NCBI GenBank assembly: GCA_950295325.1
Contig: OX485806.1
Coordinates: 32,922,001-32,986,000, forward strand
Reading direction: 5' to 3'
Length of the DNA: 64,000 bases
Source of the DNA: Polytrichum commune
Lineage: Eukaryota > Streptophyta > Polytrichopsida > Polytrichales > Polytrichaceae
Part shown: positions 1 through 11,564 of the stretch, piece after piece
Numbering within the stretch: position 1 is the first letter of the stretch
Layout: each line of letters begins with the position of its first letter
The notes under the pieces: model-generated
The model's input: only the letters and a program-made list of their open reading frames with translations
Databases searched by the model: none
What the model was told of the DNA's origin: nothing
Translations under genes and position numbers: made by a program

Positions 1-689
1 GATGAAATAACGTGGCCAAATAGGTGCAAGACATTGATGATGAACGAGTACTTGCTGACAAATACAATATTGTAGTTTTTGATACGGAGCTATAATGTGG
101 TATTCGGATATGTGAGAGATAACAATTTGAGGTAGATTTGTGGATTTTGCAAGGCTTTCGATCCTATGTAAATGTCTATGTTTTATAGTAACCAACACTA
201 TAAAGTCACTCATTATGCGTATTCTTGCGCATTCATCAATACCATGTCTATAATCAATAGAATGATTCCTTTTGGTTATTTTGTTGAAACCTACGGGATA
301 CAATGAATGTGATATATAAATTTTGAGTTGTCAAAATATGTAGAAATTCAATACATTCATATACATATTCATCTACTATCAAAAAATTACACCTATGAAG
401 GGCCAACGTCACTGATGCATTTTTTCCCATACATGGTATTATTCATTATAATTTCATTATCAATGTCAAGTATGAGTACATTTTTGTTTTCTCCTTGTCA
501 TAAACTACATACAAAACGATATCTGAACTTATACGGTGATGACCGTATAATTTTGTATACATGGTCATATATTGAGACCATGCGTCCTTAAGGTTAATGG
601 TTAACCAAAACGATTAATCATCTTAGTATTTCGGAGCTACTAATACATATACGATTGGGGAAAATACATACGTAAAATCGCGGGTGTAC
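1..689. other. AT-rich upstream intergenic DNA
   Basis: I see no gene here. The stretch is AT-rich with only short open frames lacking protein character. It ends at a sharp rise in GC content near 690 that marks the promoter side of the ATP synthase gene. Confidence 0.5.
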
Positions 690-1486
690 GCCTCTCACCG
701 GGCCCTTCTGCCCCGCCCCGCCCGGCCCGGCCCGTTCTCGGGAAACTAGCAACCAAGAGCGAACTGGAGCTCGGAAGGTTTTCCCCTTAGAAATCATTCT
801 CGCAGAGCGGCCGAAGATCGATTCGCGTGTCCCAGCGATACCATCACTCGCCTGCCACAATCTGCTGTCTCGGCTCACAATCTCAACCACTACTTGCAGG
901 TACAAGCATCCAAATTTTCTTTTCCTCCAAATTTTCTTTGCTCCATTTCCATTTTCTAGAGTTCATTCCCATCTAGCATATTTCCAATCCAGGGATGCGT
1001 TACTTGCACTTTTGTTTTCCTTGCCTTGTGAATCTTATTTCACATCTTGTAGAATGCCATGCCATATGCTAGTTATGCATGGGACATTGGAAGATTCCCT
1101 TGTCTCGGTTCTCGGTTCTCGGTGATTAGGGTTTGGTGGCTCCATTTCGGGAGGAAGGTTGGCAAGGGGTTCTTAAGTAATTAATGTTGATATTTGGAGT
1201 GATGGCATGGGTGCATGGCTTGGGTGAATGAGACCTGGTAATCTGTGTAGTCTATTTAGAGTGTTAGCCTGTAGAGTTTCTTAGGTTATTCTATGTTGAT
1301 GTGTTGTAGTAGTGGCATGGGTGTATGTAATCTGGTAATCTATGCAATGTATGTAGAGTGGGAGTGTGTAGAGTGTCTTAGGTGATGCATGTCGATGTTT
1401 GGAGTGGTAGCACGGGTGTTATGTAGAGTGGTTAGGGTGGATGTTGATCTGGTGTTTTGATTCGTCTTGGTTGTGTTGAGGGAAGA
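690..1486 (+). promoter_or_regulatory. GC-rich promoter and probable 5' leader of the ATP synthase delta' gene
   Basis: From about 690 to 780 the sequence turns very GC-rich, with repeated GGCCCGGCCCG-type motifs, unlike the AT-rich DNA upstream. A good splice-donor context (TTGCAG|GTACAAG) ends at about 900. The 570 bases before the ATG are T/G-rich and intron-like. I infer a leader exon near 780-900 and a leader intron ending shortly before the ATG at 1487. The transcription start and leader acceptor cannot be fixed from sequence alone. Confidence 0.4.
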
Positions 1487-3672
1487 ATGCTAGCAAGGCA
1501 GGGAGTGAGATCTGGAGTGCGGGCATGGGCAGCCGCCCGGCCCGCCCTAGTACGGGGCTACGCAGAGGCAGCAGAGAAAGGTGGTGAGAAGGCCGAAGCT
1601 GTAGTCTCTGATCAATTCAAGCAGGACTGGAAGAAGATCGCACCAAATTATGACATGCCACACTTCCCTAGCTCTTTCATGGCACCCAGACCTGCTGTTC
1701 CATCCACCATTCCCACCAAAGTCACCGTCAACTTCGCTCTTCCTTACCAGTATGAGATATCCGCTAAAGAGGTAAGTCTGATTGATTTTAGTTAACCTCT
1801 CCTACACAATTTCTCTCAGATGCGAGTGTACTGTAAACTCTTATAATCAATCAGGAACCAAGCATGGTGTAGGGTTGCATTCTGCATCCTCGTTGATCAA
1901 ATTGCAACTCTAATACATTTTTGTTGTCACCACGCATGTGTGTGACTCGAGGTGAACATTCCCATCTTAATACTGACAATATGAAAGACCTGGTAGTACA
2001 TACATAGGTCTCACTCATTGAGTCTGACAAGCAAACGCAATCTTGTAACTTCTCTCAGACGTGAGTGCAAATTCTTACAGTCAACTAGGAACCAAGTATG
2101 ATGTAAGGGTTGCATTTTGCATCCTCATTGATCAGATTGCGATTCTAGTACAATCGTTTTTTCTGTCATGTATGCGTGCAATTTGAGATATACATTCATG
2201 TCTCAATACTCACAGTACAAAAGTCCAGGTACTACATATATAGGTCACACTTAGAGTCTGATGAGAAAATATATGATGGACAACCTTGGAATTTTGTATT
2301 TGGGCTTAGCAAAGTGTGTTGGCTTTACCTTATCTTACGCGCTTCCTGCCTGGAGCTCTGCATGAGCCAATTTGTGCAATGCATGTTTCATGGATTTTAG
2401 GCTTGGACCAAAATACCCTCAATACTCAGACGCCCTCTTTTGTACGGACGACTACTAACCTTTTGTGTTTAGGCTTTGTACATCGACTCCAAACAACACC
2501 TAGTATACAGAGCATAATTGGATTCTGAGCTTATTGGAAGTTTCAACCACTGCTGCGTCTTATTGTTTCTAGATAGTTGTCTTGGTCTACCACTCTTTTT
2601 AGAAAGATTGTTCCAGAGCAGTAATCATTGAGGGTGCTTTCCAAGGTTTTGAGTATAATCTCAGGGAGAGACTAAAAGTTTCTGCTAAGTCAGTTTCTTG
2701 TGTTTGATCTTTTCTTAAGGCTGGTTGCTCTTGGCAGATGAGTTTCCAAACATAGAGAAAGCCATTATTTGTCTTTCTCCACACAGATGAAAATTCACTT
2801 CCAGTTTTCCTAGTGCCTCTGTGTGGGTCTATTTTTTTAATTCTGACCTGTCTGGATGCCCTAAGCAAGATGTGAGAATACAATGAAAATTTGTTAGTGA
2901 GTGGAGAAGTTTTGATCACTGAACTGTCTTGTTGTTTCTAGTCTTTGTCTACCACATCTACTTTCAAAAAGATTATTTCGGAGCAGTACTTATTCAGGGT
3001 GCTTTGCCAAGGTTTCTAGTCTAATTTCAGGGAGAGGCTAAAGAGTTTCTGCCTAGTCGGTTTCTTGTGTTTGTCTTTTTCTTGTGTTTGTCTTTTTCTT
3101 GTGTTTGGTTGCTCTTGGCAGATGATGATGTTTCAAACATTAAGAGCCATTATTTGTCTCTCTCCACAAGGACGCGAATTCATTTCCAGTTTTCCTAGTG
3201 CCTCCTATGTGGGTGTGCTTTTCAATTCTGATCTGTCTGGATGCCCTAAGCAAGTTGCAAGCATTAAACAAATACTTGTTAGTGAGTCAAAAACTGACTT
3301 CTGGTGGGTTGGTGAGTGCAGGTAGACATGGTAATTGTGCCAGCAACCTCAGGACAGATGGGAGTATTGCCTGGCCATGTCCCCTCAATTGTGGAGTTGA
3401 AGCCAGGAGTCTTGTCTGTCCATGAAGGAAGTGATGTCAAGCAGTACTTTGTGAGCAGTGGTTTTGCATTCATACATGCAAATTCAGTTGCAGATATCGT
3501 TGCCAACGAAGCTGTCCCTCTTGATAGATTTGATCCTGAGGAAGTTCGCAAGGGAGTCCAAGAGTATGCCCAGAGAGTCAGCAATGCAAAGGATGACCTG
3601 GAAAGGGCTGAGGCTCAAATTGGCCTTGAAGTGCACAGTGCTTTGCAGGCCGCACTTGGTGTTGCAGCTTAG
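1487..3672 (+). CDS. Mitochondrial ATP synthase F1 subunit delta' (bacterial epsilon homologue)
   Basis: Two coding exons, 1487-1771 and 3322-3672, join in phase 0 across a GT-AG intron (GTAAGT donor, TGCAG acceptor) to give 211 aa, close to the roughly 200 aa usual for the plant family. The subunit sits in the central stalk of F1 on the matrix side, couples rotation to catalysis and restrains ATP hydrolysis. Residues 1 to about 30 are rich in Arg and Ala and lack acidic residues, as expected for a mitochondrial presequence; RGY-AEAAEK is a plausible cleavage region. The beta-sandwich domain follows, with the family motifs [29 protein letters not shown] and [18 protein letters not shown]. The C-terminal helical hairpin contains [22 protein letters not shown] start at the ATG at 1487 because it begins the presequence; the frame upstream has no ATG. 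This is a single nuclear gene with no operon-like neighbours. Confidence 0.95.
1811..2275 (+). repeat. Tandem duplication of ~240 bp inside the ATP synthase intron
   Basis: The intron segment beginning TTCTCTCAGATGCGAGTG at 1811 recurs from about 2051 (TCTCTCAGACGTGAGTG). The same order of landmarks follows in both copies: GGAACCAAG, GGGTTGCAT, GCATCCTC, TTGATCA and GTACTACAT/GTAGTACAT. The two copies are clearly diverged. Confidence 0.8.
2571..3321 (+). repeat. Second tandem duplication (~365 bp) abutting the intron acceptor
   Basis: The block at about 2571-2938 (CTACCACTC, AAAGATTGTTCC, AGCAGTAATCATT, GGGAGAGACTAAA, GTTTCTTGTGTTTG) is repeated with divergence at about 2939-3321. The second copy carries the functional TGCAG acceptor at its end. 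The first copy ends in a comparable TTAGTGAGTGGAGAAG context without a clean pyrimidine tract and AG. Confidence 0.8.
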
Positions 3673-4550
3673 GGTTATGCCAACGAAAGTTTGTTCACTT
3701 CTGCCTCCTAGCATACGACCTTAATTATAGTGTGCTGGAAGTTCTGAATGCCATTTTCATGCTACATCAGTCAATGCGTGCTCTCGGTGACGACTACTTG
3801 TGTTGCTGGGCTCTGTTGTCTGAATTGCTAATAATCTTCTGTGTAATGTTCCATTTTACACCAACAGAAACGCCACCTTTTGTAGATCAAGCCACTTTGC
3901 TTGTCCATTTGTGCCTGTGACCTTCAATACAAAGGTATCCTCAACAGATGTCAACTGATTTGTCTTCTGATTTAACCTCACAATCAACCCTAACCCATGC
4001 ATTTGGTTAGCGTCAACATGTTACTCTTAATGCACAATCATCTGTGTGTGTGACACTTCCTCGCCCTTCCCCTGGAATTGTTGGAACATTGAAATCATTG
4101 AATTATTTGATGTTCTTCAACAAAGGCATTTATCTTAGTGGAAGGCCACGAATATAGTCAAATATGCACTAGACTACAAACAAGAATCGTGGAGAGATCC
4201 CTCTTGAAGATTATCTCCAAGTCTGAGGTCAGTGTAGATTTAGCTTGTTTACCGCATATTAAACTTAGTCTAGAATAAAGAAAAGAAATCCAAGTGTCTA
4301 GATAGAGTCACAGCAACACCACTTCATAAGGTAACTTCGCCTATGGAGGACACTTATGCGAGTTTGGATATTTAGAGTGATCCAGTTTATATGCCAATTA
4401 TCTTGTTGGATTAGCAATTCAAAGTGGATTTGGAAGCCATGTAACTCAATGATTGAATCATATCTCAACTATTTGCAGAATTTTTAAGTCAAAAATTCAC
4501 ATGACCAATTGTTCACATGGTCACATAATGGGCATCCAATTGTGCTCCCC
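3673..4550. other. 3' flank of the ATP synthase gene, no gene seen
   Basis: The first few hundred bases presumably hold the 3' UTR; I found no canonical AATAAA that I would trust. The remainder is AT-rich intergenic DNA without protein-like frames. Confidence 0.4.
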
Positions 4551-5066
4551 AACCTATCTTGGCTCCTATGCTGCCCCAACTTCTGGTTTCTCTTCCCCTC
4601 GGGTAGAGCTTGAAAAACTTCATGTTGGATGAAATCTCCACCTCCATCCACTTGCGAATCTTGGATGAATTTTTTAAAACTAAGTACTTCATTAAAAGGA
4701 CTTGTAGAGGGGAACGCCATTGGGAACTTAGGGAACCCTCTAGGAACCTTCAAAATCCCACACAAATGCTCTCATAAAACTGGTTAAATTTCATTTCATT
4801 TCAAGGTTGGTCAGCAAAAGGGGCTTGGAGTTGATGGCTAGTAACCTACGTTCTACCTTTCAAAAGGAAGAGGTAGGCGTTCGAACCACCTCGTTGGCAT
4901 CATCACCGTTGCAAGTCCTTCTAATGAAGTACTTAGTTTGAAAACTTTCATCCAAGATTTGTGAGTGGATGAAGGTGGAGATTTCATCCGACGTGAAGTT
5001 TCTCAAGCTCTACCCAAGGGGAAGAGAAGCTAGAAGCTGGGGCAGCATAGGAGCCTTTAGATATGT
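4551..5066. mobile_element. Fold-back element with ~150-bp inverted arms
   Basis: Bases about 4551-4705 and 4913-5066 are inverted copies of each other. The left arm runs GGCTCCTATGCTGCCCC, TCTTCCCCT, TAGAGCTTGA, GGATGAAATCTCCACCT, AAGTACTTCATTA; the right arm has their reverse complements in reverse order. The spacer of about 200 bp holds a tRNA-like stretch (see 4815-4900). No transposase is present, so this is a non-autonomous fold-back or MITE-type element capable of forming a long hairpin RNA. Confidence 0.75.
4815..4900 (+). mobile_element. SINE-head-like tRNA-related stretch inside the fold-back spacer
   Basis: It contains a B-box-like GCGTTCGAACC at 4877-4887, preceded by AAGGAAGAGGTAGGCG. 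That closely resembles AAGGAAGAGGTTGGCGG before the B box of the clear SINE at 56.06-56.25 kb. I see no A-tail or target duplication, so it is probably a decayed or truncated relative. Confidence 0.4.
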
Positions 5067-5443
5067 CAAATCTTAATTGACAGCCGAGATCTTCCTAGCC
5101 CCCCGATCACACGTGAGGTGTTCACAATGCCTCAGTGATGCGGATGCGGGACCTCAACTTACATACCGCGATTGCTTCCACCTATTTATATATGATTCAT
5201 TGAAGTGTAAAAGTGGCAAATGCATGGCCTTACATATGTTGGAGCCTTTTGACTTATTTACATCACAGTATGCTATACATTGGACTTGGGGTGTGTGCAC
5301 ATAGGTCATGCTATGTTTCCTCTTGTTTTGAATTTAACATTTGCTTCGTGTCCATTATAACCTCACTTTTATGTGTCCCCAATGAGTCACAAACCAAAAT
5401 AGGTGCACCTACCTTATCCAATACGTTTGATATGTGAAGTACA

Positions 5444-5656
5444 CTCATTATCCCAATTAGTACGTGTTACTATTTGAAGTTACATGGTGCTATAACTATT
5501 TAATAAGAATGGAATATTTTACTTAGCAATGTCGTTTATGTTCTATAATGTCCATACAACCTATTGAACTTTTGTTAGTAAAAAATGACATCATGAGTAA
5601 GACGTTGTTGCACTTCGTGACTCCGAGTAGTAACATGCACAATTTGGGATAATCAA
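5444..5656. mobile_element. MITE of the GTTACTATTTG-TIR family
   Basis: The left end (CATTATCCCAATTAGTACGT, then GTTACTATTTGAAGTTAC) and the right end (GTGACTCCGAGTAGTAAC, then TTTGGGATAATCA) are inverted copies of about 45 bp. No coding capacity lies between them. It shares its subterminal motif (ACTATTTGgAaTTACgCAATG) with elements at 5.9, 6.0, 26.5 and 59.2 kb. Confidence 0.7.
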
Positions 5657-5901
5657 TGGTGAGGATGAAGAGGGTCCCACACAACTACAAGTAGGCAAAT
5701 TTGTAAAGTCAACAATCAATCCACCAATTTAGACATTTCGAATATTGTCAAAAGACATGTATTATTGTCACACATGGAACAAGGAACGGACTTATTGCTT
5801 ATAATGCTTGTGTAGCAAAATTGGCACTACCATTAACGAGATGAAAATGAATGAACAACACTCTTGCCGTAGATATAATCATATGTGTGAACCACCGGCT
5901 A

Positions 5902-6340
5902 CACTTTATTGTCTAATTAGAGTGGGTTACCATTTGGAGTTACGTGTTGTTATAACTTTTTTACCGACATTATCATTTTGTACCAAATAAGTTATATCAT
6001 ATTTTTCAGTGTGCGTACCAACTACATTGATTATGGTATTTAATGTGACTTACTATTTGGAATTACGCAATGCTCTAACTGTCTACTGTGCATCTCAATT
6101 TTTAACAACCATGGTCGAATTGGTTGTTTAACCACTATAGAATATTAACATCTTTACTTGGTAAAAACAATACATTAATAGTAAAACGATATAGGAACAT
6201 GTAAGTCCGAACAGTAAGTCACACCAAATACCATATTTAGTGTACTTATGTTATCTGGTTAAACTTTGATACTCTCAGTAGAATGTTATAGCAATGCGTA
6301 ACTCCAAATGTTAACCCACAATAATTAGATAAAATGATGA
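5902..6340. mobile_element. MITE interrupted by a nested relative
   Basis: The left terminus from about 5902 (CTAATTAGAGTGGGTTACC, then TTGGAGTTACGTGTTGTTATAAC) matches the inverted right terminus ending at about 6340 (GTTATAGCAATGCGTAACTC, then TTAACCCACAATAATTAG) over about 45 bp. The space between is occupied by another TIR element at 6023-6244. The original outer element was therefore about 215 bp before the insertion. Confidence 0.75.
6023..6244. mobile_element. MITE nested in the 5.9-kb MITE
   Basis: The terminal inverted repeats are TACATTGATTATGGTATTTA followed by ATGTGACTTACTATTTGG on the left, and the inverse of TACACTAAATATGGTATTTG followed by GTGTGACTTACTGTTCGG on the right. Length is about 222 bp. 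It is non-autonomous with no coding frame. Confidence 0.75.
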
Positions 6341-6658
6341 CTTGGGCCATCTTATACAATAATGGCTTGTAAACATCCTACGTATTCAAGTAACAACATA
6401 TGGACAAGTACAAAACTGATTAGTTAATTTGGTTTCCGTTATTGAAGGGAGTATTGTAAAAAAACTAACAAATCATGAACATGTGACCCGATCTCTTTTG
6501 GGCATTTGTGATTATGGTAGACAAATCCATTTCCAATAGCACCCCAATCTTAATACATGGAGTCCCTTAAAGATGTGAAGTTCCACACATGTAGCTATCA
6601 TTCTCTAATTTGGAATGTTAGAAATAGGTATTGTAGTGACTAGGTGAGAAAGGAGGTA

Positions 6659-6933
6659 CTCCCTCCGTCCCAAAATGATTGTCCTACCTCCCAAATTTTT
6701 GGGTCCCAAAATGATTGTCTGGTTTATTTGCCCAGCTAGAAATTTGAGGCTCAAAGTCAAATATTTTCACACCAAACTTTCATCATCAAGAAGTCTTTTG
6801 ACACTGCAACTTCGGGGGGCATTTCGGAGTAGTTGTTGTTTTTAAAATTTTTAAGAGTCATACTTACAACTACTCGGTCAATGGTCACCAAGCCTTAATC
6901 TCGCCAAAGGATAATGATTTGGGACGGAGGGAG
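6659..6933. mobile_element. Stowaway-type MITE with TA target duplication
   Basis: The element begins CTCCCTCCGTCCCAAAATGA and ends GGGACGGAGGGAG. It is flanked by TA at 6657-6658 and 6934-6935, the signature of Tc1/mariner-derived Stowaway MITEs. Length is 275 bp, typical of the family. It has no coding sequence; mobility would need a mariner-like transposase supplied elsewhere. Confidence 0.93.
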
Positions 6934-7304
6934 TATGATTGTTGAGGAGGTTAGCAATGATGCACTTTATTTTGAAAATCTTGCCTTTGAAAGTTTATTG
7001 TAATTTCACTACTTCGACATAAATTTTGATTTCTATTTGGTTAAAATTGAGGCATCCATACTCGACCAAGTCCATTTAATTGCTCACTAGGGTATCTGGA
7101 ATGCAGACATGGATGTGGTCTTTAATTTTTGGATGAATGGATGTAAAGTTATGTGCTAGTGGCTTGTGATTGATTGCCCTCTCATAGAACTTTTGACAAC
7201 TATCGTAGCAAAGAATTAGCATATAGATGAGCGGTTATGGGTTAATCTATAATTTCACTGTATGTTCCAATAAAATTATTGCTTCAAATTTTCTAGCAAT
7301 TTTA

Positions 7305-7475
7305 TTCATGAAATTTTATTTTTTATTTTTTTGCACTCCTTAGAGTTTGTTTCTCTTTGCAAGAAAAATAATGCGCAGCTATTAGTCCTCCTAAAAAAAA
7401 AGGAAACTTTCTTATTTTATCGGTTATAGATGCCTCAACCTTAAACATCGTGATATCAATTTCTAAGCCTGTGAA
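7305..7475 (+). repeat. Dispersed repeat, relative at 25.68-25.85 kb
   Basis: Shared landmarks in order are CTCCTTAGA, TGTTTCTCTTTGCAAG, TCTTATTTTAT(C/T)GGTT and ATGCCTCAACCTTA. The copies are strongly diverged. I see no TIRs or coding frame and do not know the class. Confidence 0.5.
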
Positions 7476-8733
7476 AAATCACTTCATTTATCACACATGT
7501 ACCACACATATGCAAAATTGCTTAAGATATCGGAAATGGGTAATGGGTCTGTCTACCTTAAATGCACCTACCAATCAAACATAGGCATACAATAAGTGAC
7601 TGAAATCAGTCCAAATATTCTGAGGTCCTTTTGTGGTATCATCTTTTTCCAATGCTCCAATCTTTTGTTTGTTCGATATATCACTTATGGCAATTCAAAA
7701 CTAATGAATTCGGCTTTCATAGATAACCCCTCTGCTGTCATCATCGAGTGGTATAAGGTTAGATGTGGCTCCAAGAATGGATACCAAAAGCCATGTGTCT
7801 AAGGAATGAAACTATGGGCTGAAAGTATATAACCATTCTAAGCTCAATAGTGAACATGTAGACTCCAAATATTCATAAGGAAAGTGGCTACAGCCTCAGA
7901 TTCTGATACACTAGATGCACTAATCATCTTATACTAATCTCATGTTTCATATCCTAAGAGAAGTGAGTAAACAGAACAACTAACCATCTAAGACCAATCG
8001 ACCTTTATAGTAACCAAATTCCTTATACACCACACATTGCAGATCAGAATCTAACTCACCCTGAGCACCACACCATTCCAGGTGAAACTGCAACAGCGAT
8101 TCTCTCAGCAACAAGCCTGAGCACACATCCATAAAACTCACAACTCTGAACCAAACCGAAGAGGTGACAAGAAACCAGTAAGTATGCAATCCAGAGTCAT
8201 CGGCCCTATCTTAGGAGTGTAATATGGTACAAGTGGACATAAAACTCCAATGTCCAAAATTGCCCCTGCACATTAGGGTGCACCTAAGGAGGGTAAAAAA
8301 TCATCGAGACACGGGAAGTACTATACCTGAAAAATTTCATTGCACCCAGCCCCCAGCCTCCAAACAATCGCATGTCCTACTTAATGGACCAAGTCGTTGG
8401 ATCTGATCTACTGAATTTTTACTTGTCTTCTACACCACAGTCAGTTACACATAAGTTATATGTGCACCTTCATGGATAGCTATACAGTTCATTTATCATC
8501 CCTCACAGCTAACCAACTTTTTCAATATCGCAAATGACAAAAGCGCCAGCACATATCCCCTATATACGCTAAAATACTCGCAGTGTCACTGGACTGAAGG
8601 TCATCACCGTCTCCCAGTCATCACCAATCAAATCTGGCAGCTGCAAGCTTGAATGGAATCAGTGTAATTTAATTATCTTTAATTTCGAATCAGGAGGTGT
8701 ACTCTCCTCTCCATGGTCGTCTTTGCAAATAAT
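7476..8733. other. Intergenic DNA and 3' flank of the phospholipase gene
   Basis: I see no gene. The last few hundred bases before 8734 presumably contain the 3' UTR of the minus-strand phospholipase C gene. Confidence 0.4.
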
Positions 8734-11564
8734 TCAGCTACTGTCATACAGCTTTGATCTGCCTGCCTTCCTTCCAATCAAGGTGGGCTTCACTTCATTG
8801 ACTGTCTCTGGATCTGCCCCAGCTTTAAGAGCTGCCCTTCCAGTCTCGAGAAATTTGACCATGGCGTTTTTCACGTACCCATGACCTTGTCCAACGTTCA
8901 TAAGCTTCCCCAAATTTGGGTACTTAGGATGCTGGTGGTCGCCATTCAACTGTGACGCCAATTGGATCAACTCTTCCTGAAACTGTGTAAGGGGTGCACT
9001 TTCATCGGATGGCGAGTGTCGCAGAGACCACGGAGGGCTCGGTAGCACCACTGCAAATGACAGGAGGATTTGTCAGCCACCAGAGTTGTTCAAAAGAATA
9101 AAACAGAATCAAAAACAATGTTCCTCGAGAAAAGCTTAGAATGCTCTAAACCATGCTTAAACCTGACAAGTCTAACATTCCCCCAAGCAGGGCGTGAGCC
9201 ATGACCCCAATCCAAGCCACAAATGTGGCTGCAGAATTAAGTGACACGAACTATATGGAGCTATATTGGGGTGCCTGTTCTTGGTTTCTATCTATCATTG
9301 TGTGGCAACTTTCTATCACCAGTGATGACACTACTGATGATGCTGGAAAATGCGAGAAAAACTGTCCAAGATGAAGTAAGGGCAGGGGATTTCATACTTG
9401 GGCAATCCTTCCTTGGTGAAGTGCGTTGGCTCAGAATGTGCTCAAAAGTTCCCGCCCATGCATCGCGTGCTGTCAAGAAATCATCCTTCAGATTGAATAT
9501 CTTTTTCACAGTAGCTGGTAGGGAGGAATGTTCATATTGTGAGTCTGGAGTAGGGCCCTTGGCCTCATGTACCACTGCACCAGCAACAACCAAAAAAATC
9601 ATTACTTCTTAAGTAAACGAGGGAATTTGATGGCCATGGCATAGCAACATAATGAATTCAACAGTTACAAATATAGCCCATTTGGTCTCCTTCAAAATCA
9701 CCTAGACTGGAAACACTTAGTTGTGCAGGAAACTGACAATTCCTCTAAGTTAAAACATGCTGGCAATCATTATGCATTCACTACTGACACTTCCTAGCTT
9801 GAAACTGATACGTACCTGTACCCTTGTTGATCCAAGGAGATATCATAATAGTAGGTACACGAACCCCCAATCTCTTGAAATCGAAGTAGTAAGGTTCAGG
9901 ACCAACCAACCCATCTGGGTTTGGGACATTGTTCACTGGTGTTGGCACATGGTCATAAAATCCACCATGCTCATCGTATGTGATTACAAATAACATCTCC
10001 TCCCACTGAGGACTAGCTCTTAGAGTTTCATACACTTCCTTCACAAATGCCTGACCCTCGGACACATCATGAGATGGATGATCATCGTTTGCTGGTAGCA
10101 TCTTCATGTCAAAGTAGCGTTGTTCCACAACAACATAGTTGGGGAGTATTCCCCTGCTTGCATGTTGCTTGAACTTCAAAGTGTAATCATGGAATTTGTT
10201 CACATACTTCAGCTTGCGCAGGTTGCGATAAAATAGTGTTGCGGGAATGTTCTGGTAATAAATACCAAATGAATGCCCAGCATTTGAAATAGAGTCGAAG
10301 ATGGTTTTCTGTGGAAACCCTTGAACCAAATCCTCCCTCACATTACTCATAGCCCCAAATGAAGTGGCTGAGTGGATGTAGAATCTGTTGGGTTGAGTTG
10401 ATGCTGGCACAGAAGCAAACCAGCGGTCAAACACCGCATACTCCGTGGCCAAGGCACTGTATGCTGGAATCACTTCCGGCCTGCATAAGACAAACATTAC
10501 ATTCCTTCAAATGTCTATTTCTATGAACAACCTGGACCCAGTCGGTACTAGTCAAGATGCCAATAGGAAGGTAACTGGACCTCGCCAGACAAATTACACA
10601 ACTAACAAACACTGTATCCATGTACCACAAGTGACCGCAAATTTTCCCACATCAACAAAACCTCTTCACCTGACCCAGGTCATTTAAGGTAATCGTTTCT
10701 CCTTAGTGGCCAATATTCACAAAAATCAGGCAACCAACTCATAGAGCTCCCTCCAGTAGTGTACAAATGCAGTTTTTGTAAAAAGTCGGTTTACATTGTA
10801 AGACTCATGATACCTTAACTCAAATAAATTCCACATGAATTTTTAGCTTTGGAAAGAAAAAAAAATAGTATATTCTTGATGTTTCTTTGAAGTTTGTAAG
10901 GATAACAGCAATTAATTCGGTCTTGCTTTATATTCTGCTGTGGCTGGAAGAGAAGGAAGAAATCTTAACATGATGTTTGTATTCACAGGCTGGAGCTTGA
11001 AGAGGGTAAAATAGTAGTGGGTGATTTTCAAGGCTTTAACTGGCGGTTAGAGAATACACAAGTCTTGTTATTTGCAGAGGAGCGTGCCACTCTTAAGGAA
11101 CAAATCCAAGTTGCGAAGACAAGACCAGCGGATACATACCGGAAACCACTCATCACCGTCTTGGAAAAACCCTTTGCCATGCTCTCAGCCTGCTGAGCAA
11201 ATCCATTCATCGGTGGCGGGTTCTCGGACGTATCATTTTGTCCGAAAATCTGCTCCCGAATTGCTTGGAAAGAATGTCCAGGATCAGGGTCCACAAACTC
11301 AGCAATGTTGGAGACACACACCAAATCCGAATCTGGTATAGTGGTATTCTTGCGATTGCATTCTTTTCCGGTCAGACCATCTATCTCTTCATTCAAAGTC
11401 TTCAACCACCCCAGCATGTGGTCGAACGACCGATTCTCCATCACAAGCACCACAACTGTCTTGATGGGCCCATCAATTTTAGATTTCCTTGCAAGAGTTG
11501 ACGCCGGCACAAGTAACAGTATGAGAAGCAGTACCAAGCCGCACAGGCGGCTTGGGGACTTCAT
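8734..11564 (-). CDS. NPC: Non-specific phospholipase C (plant NPC, phosphoesterase family)
   Basis: Four minus-strand exons, 11564-11140, 10480-9816, 9574-9398 and 9050-8734, have GT-AG introns and phases that add up exactly to 1584 nt, or 527 aa plus stop. That is normal for plant NPCs (about 510-540 aa). These enzymes hydrolyse phospholipid headgroups to release diacylglycerol in membrane remodelling and phosphate-starvation responses. Residues 1 to about 26 form a hydrophobic signal peptide ([16 protein letters not shown]), placing it with secreted or endomembrane NPCs. Family motifs are [11 protein letters not shown] (about 43-53), TQPNRF (about 170-175), [13 protein letters not shown] (about 311-323) and [16 protein letters not shown] in exon 3; the acidic and His residues of these motifs are conserved. 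The start is the ATG at 11564, which directly precedes the signal peptide. The isotype (NPC1, 2 or 6) cannot be assigned by eye. No frameshift is seen. Confidence 0.96.
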
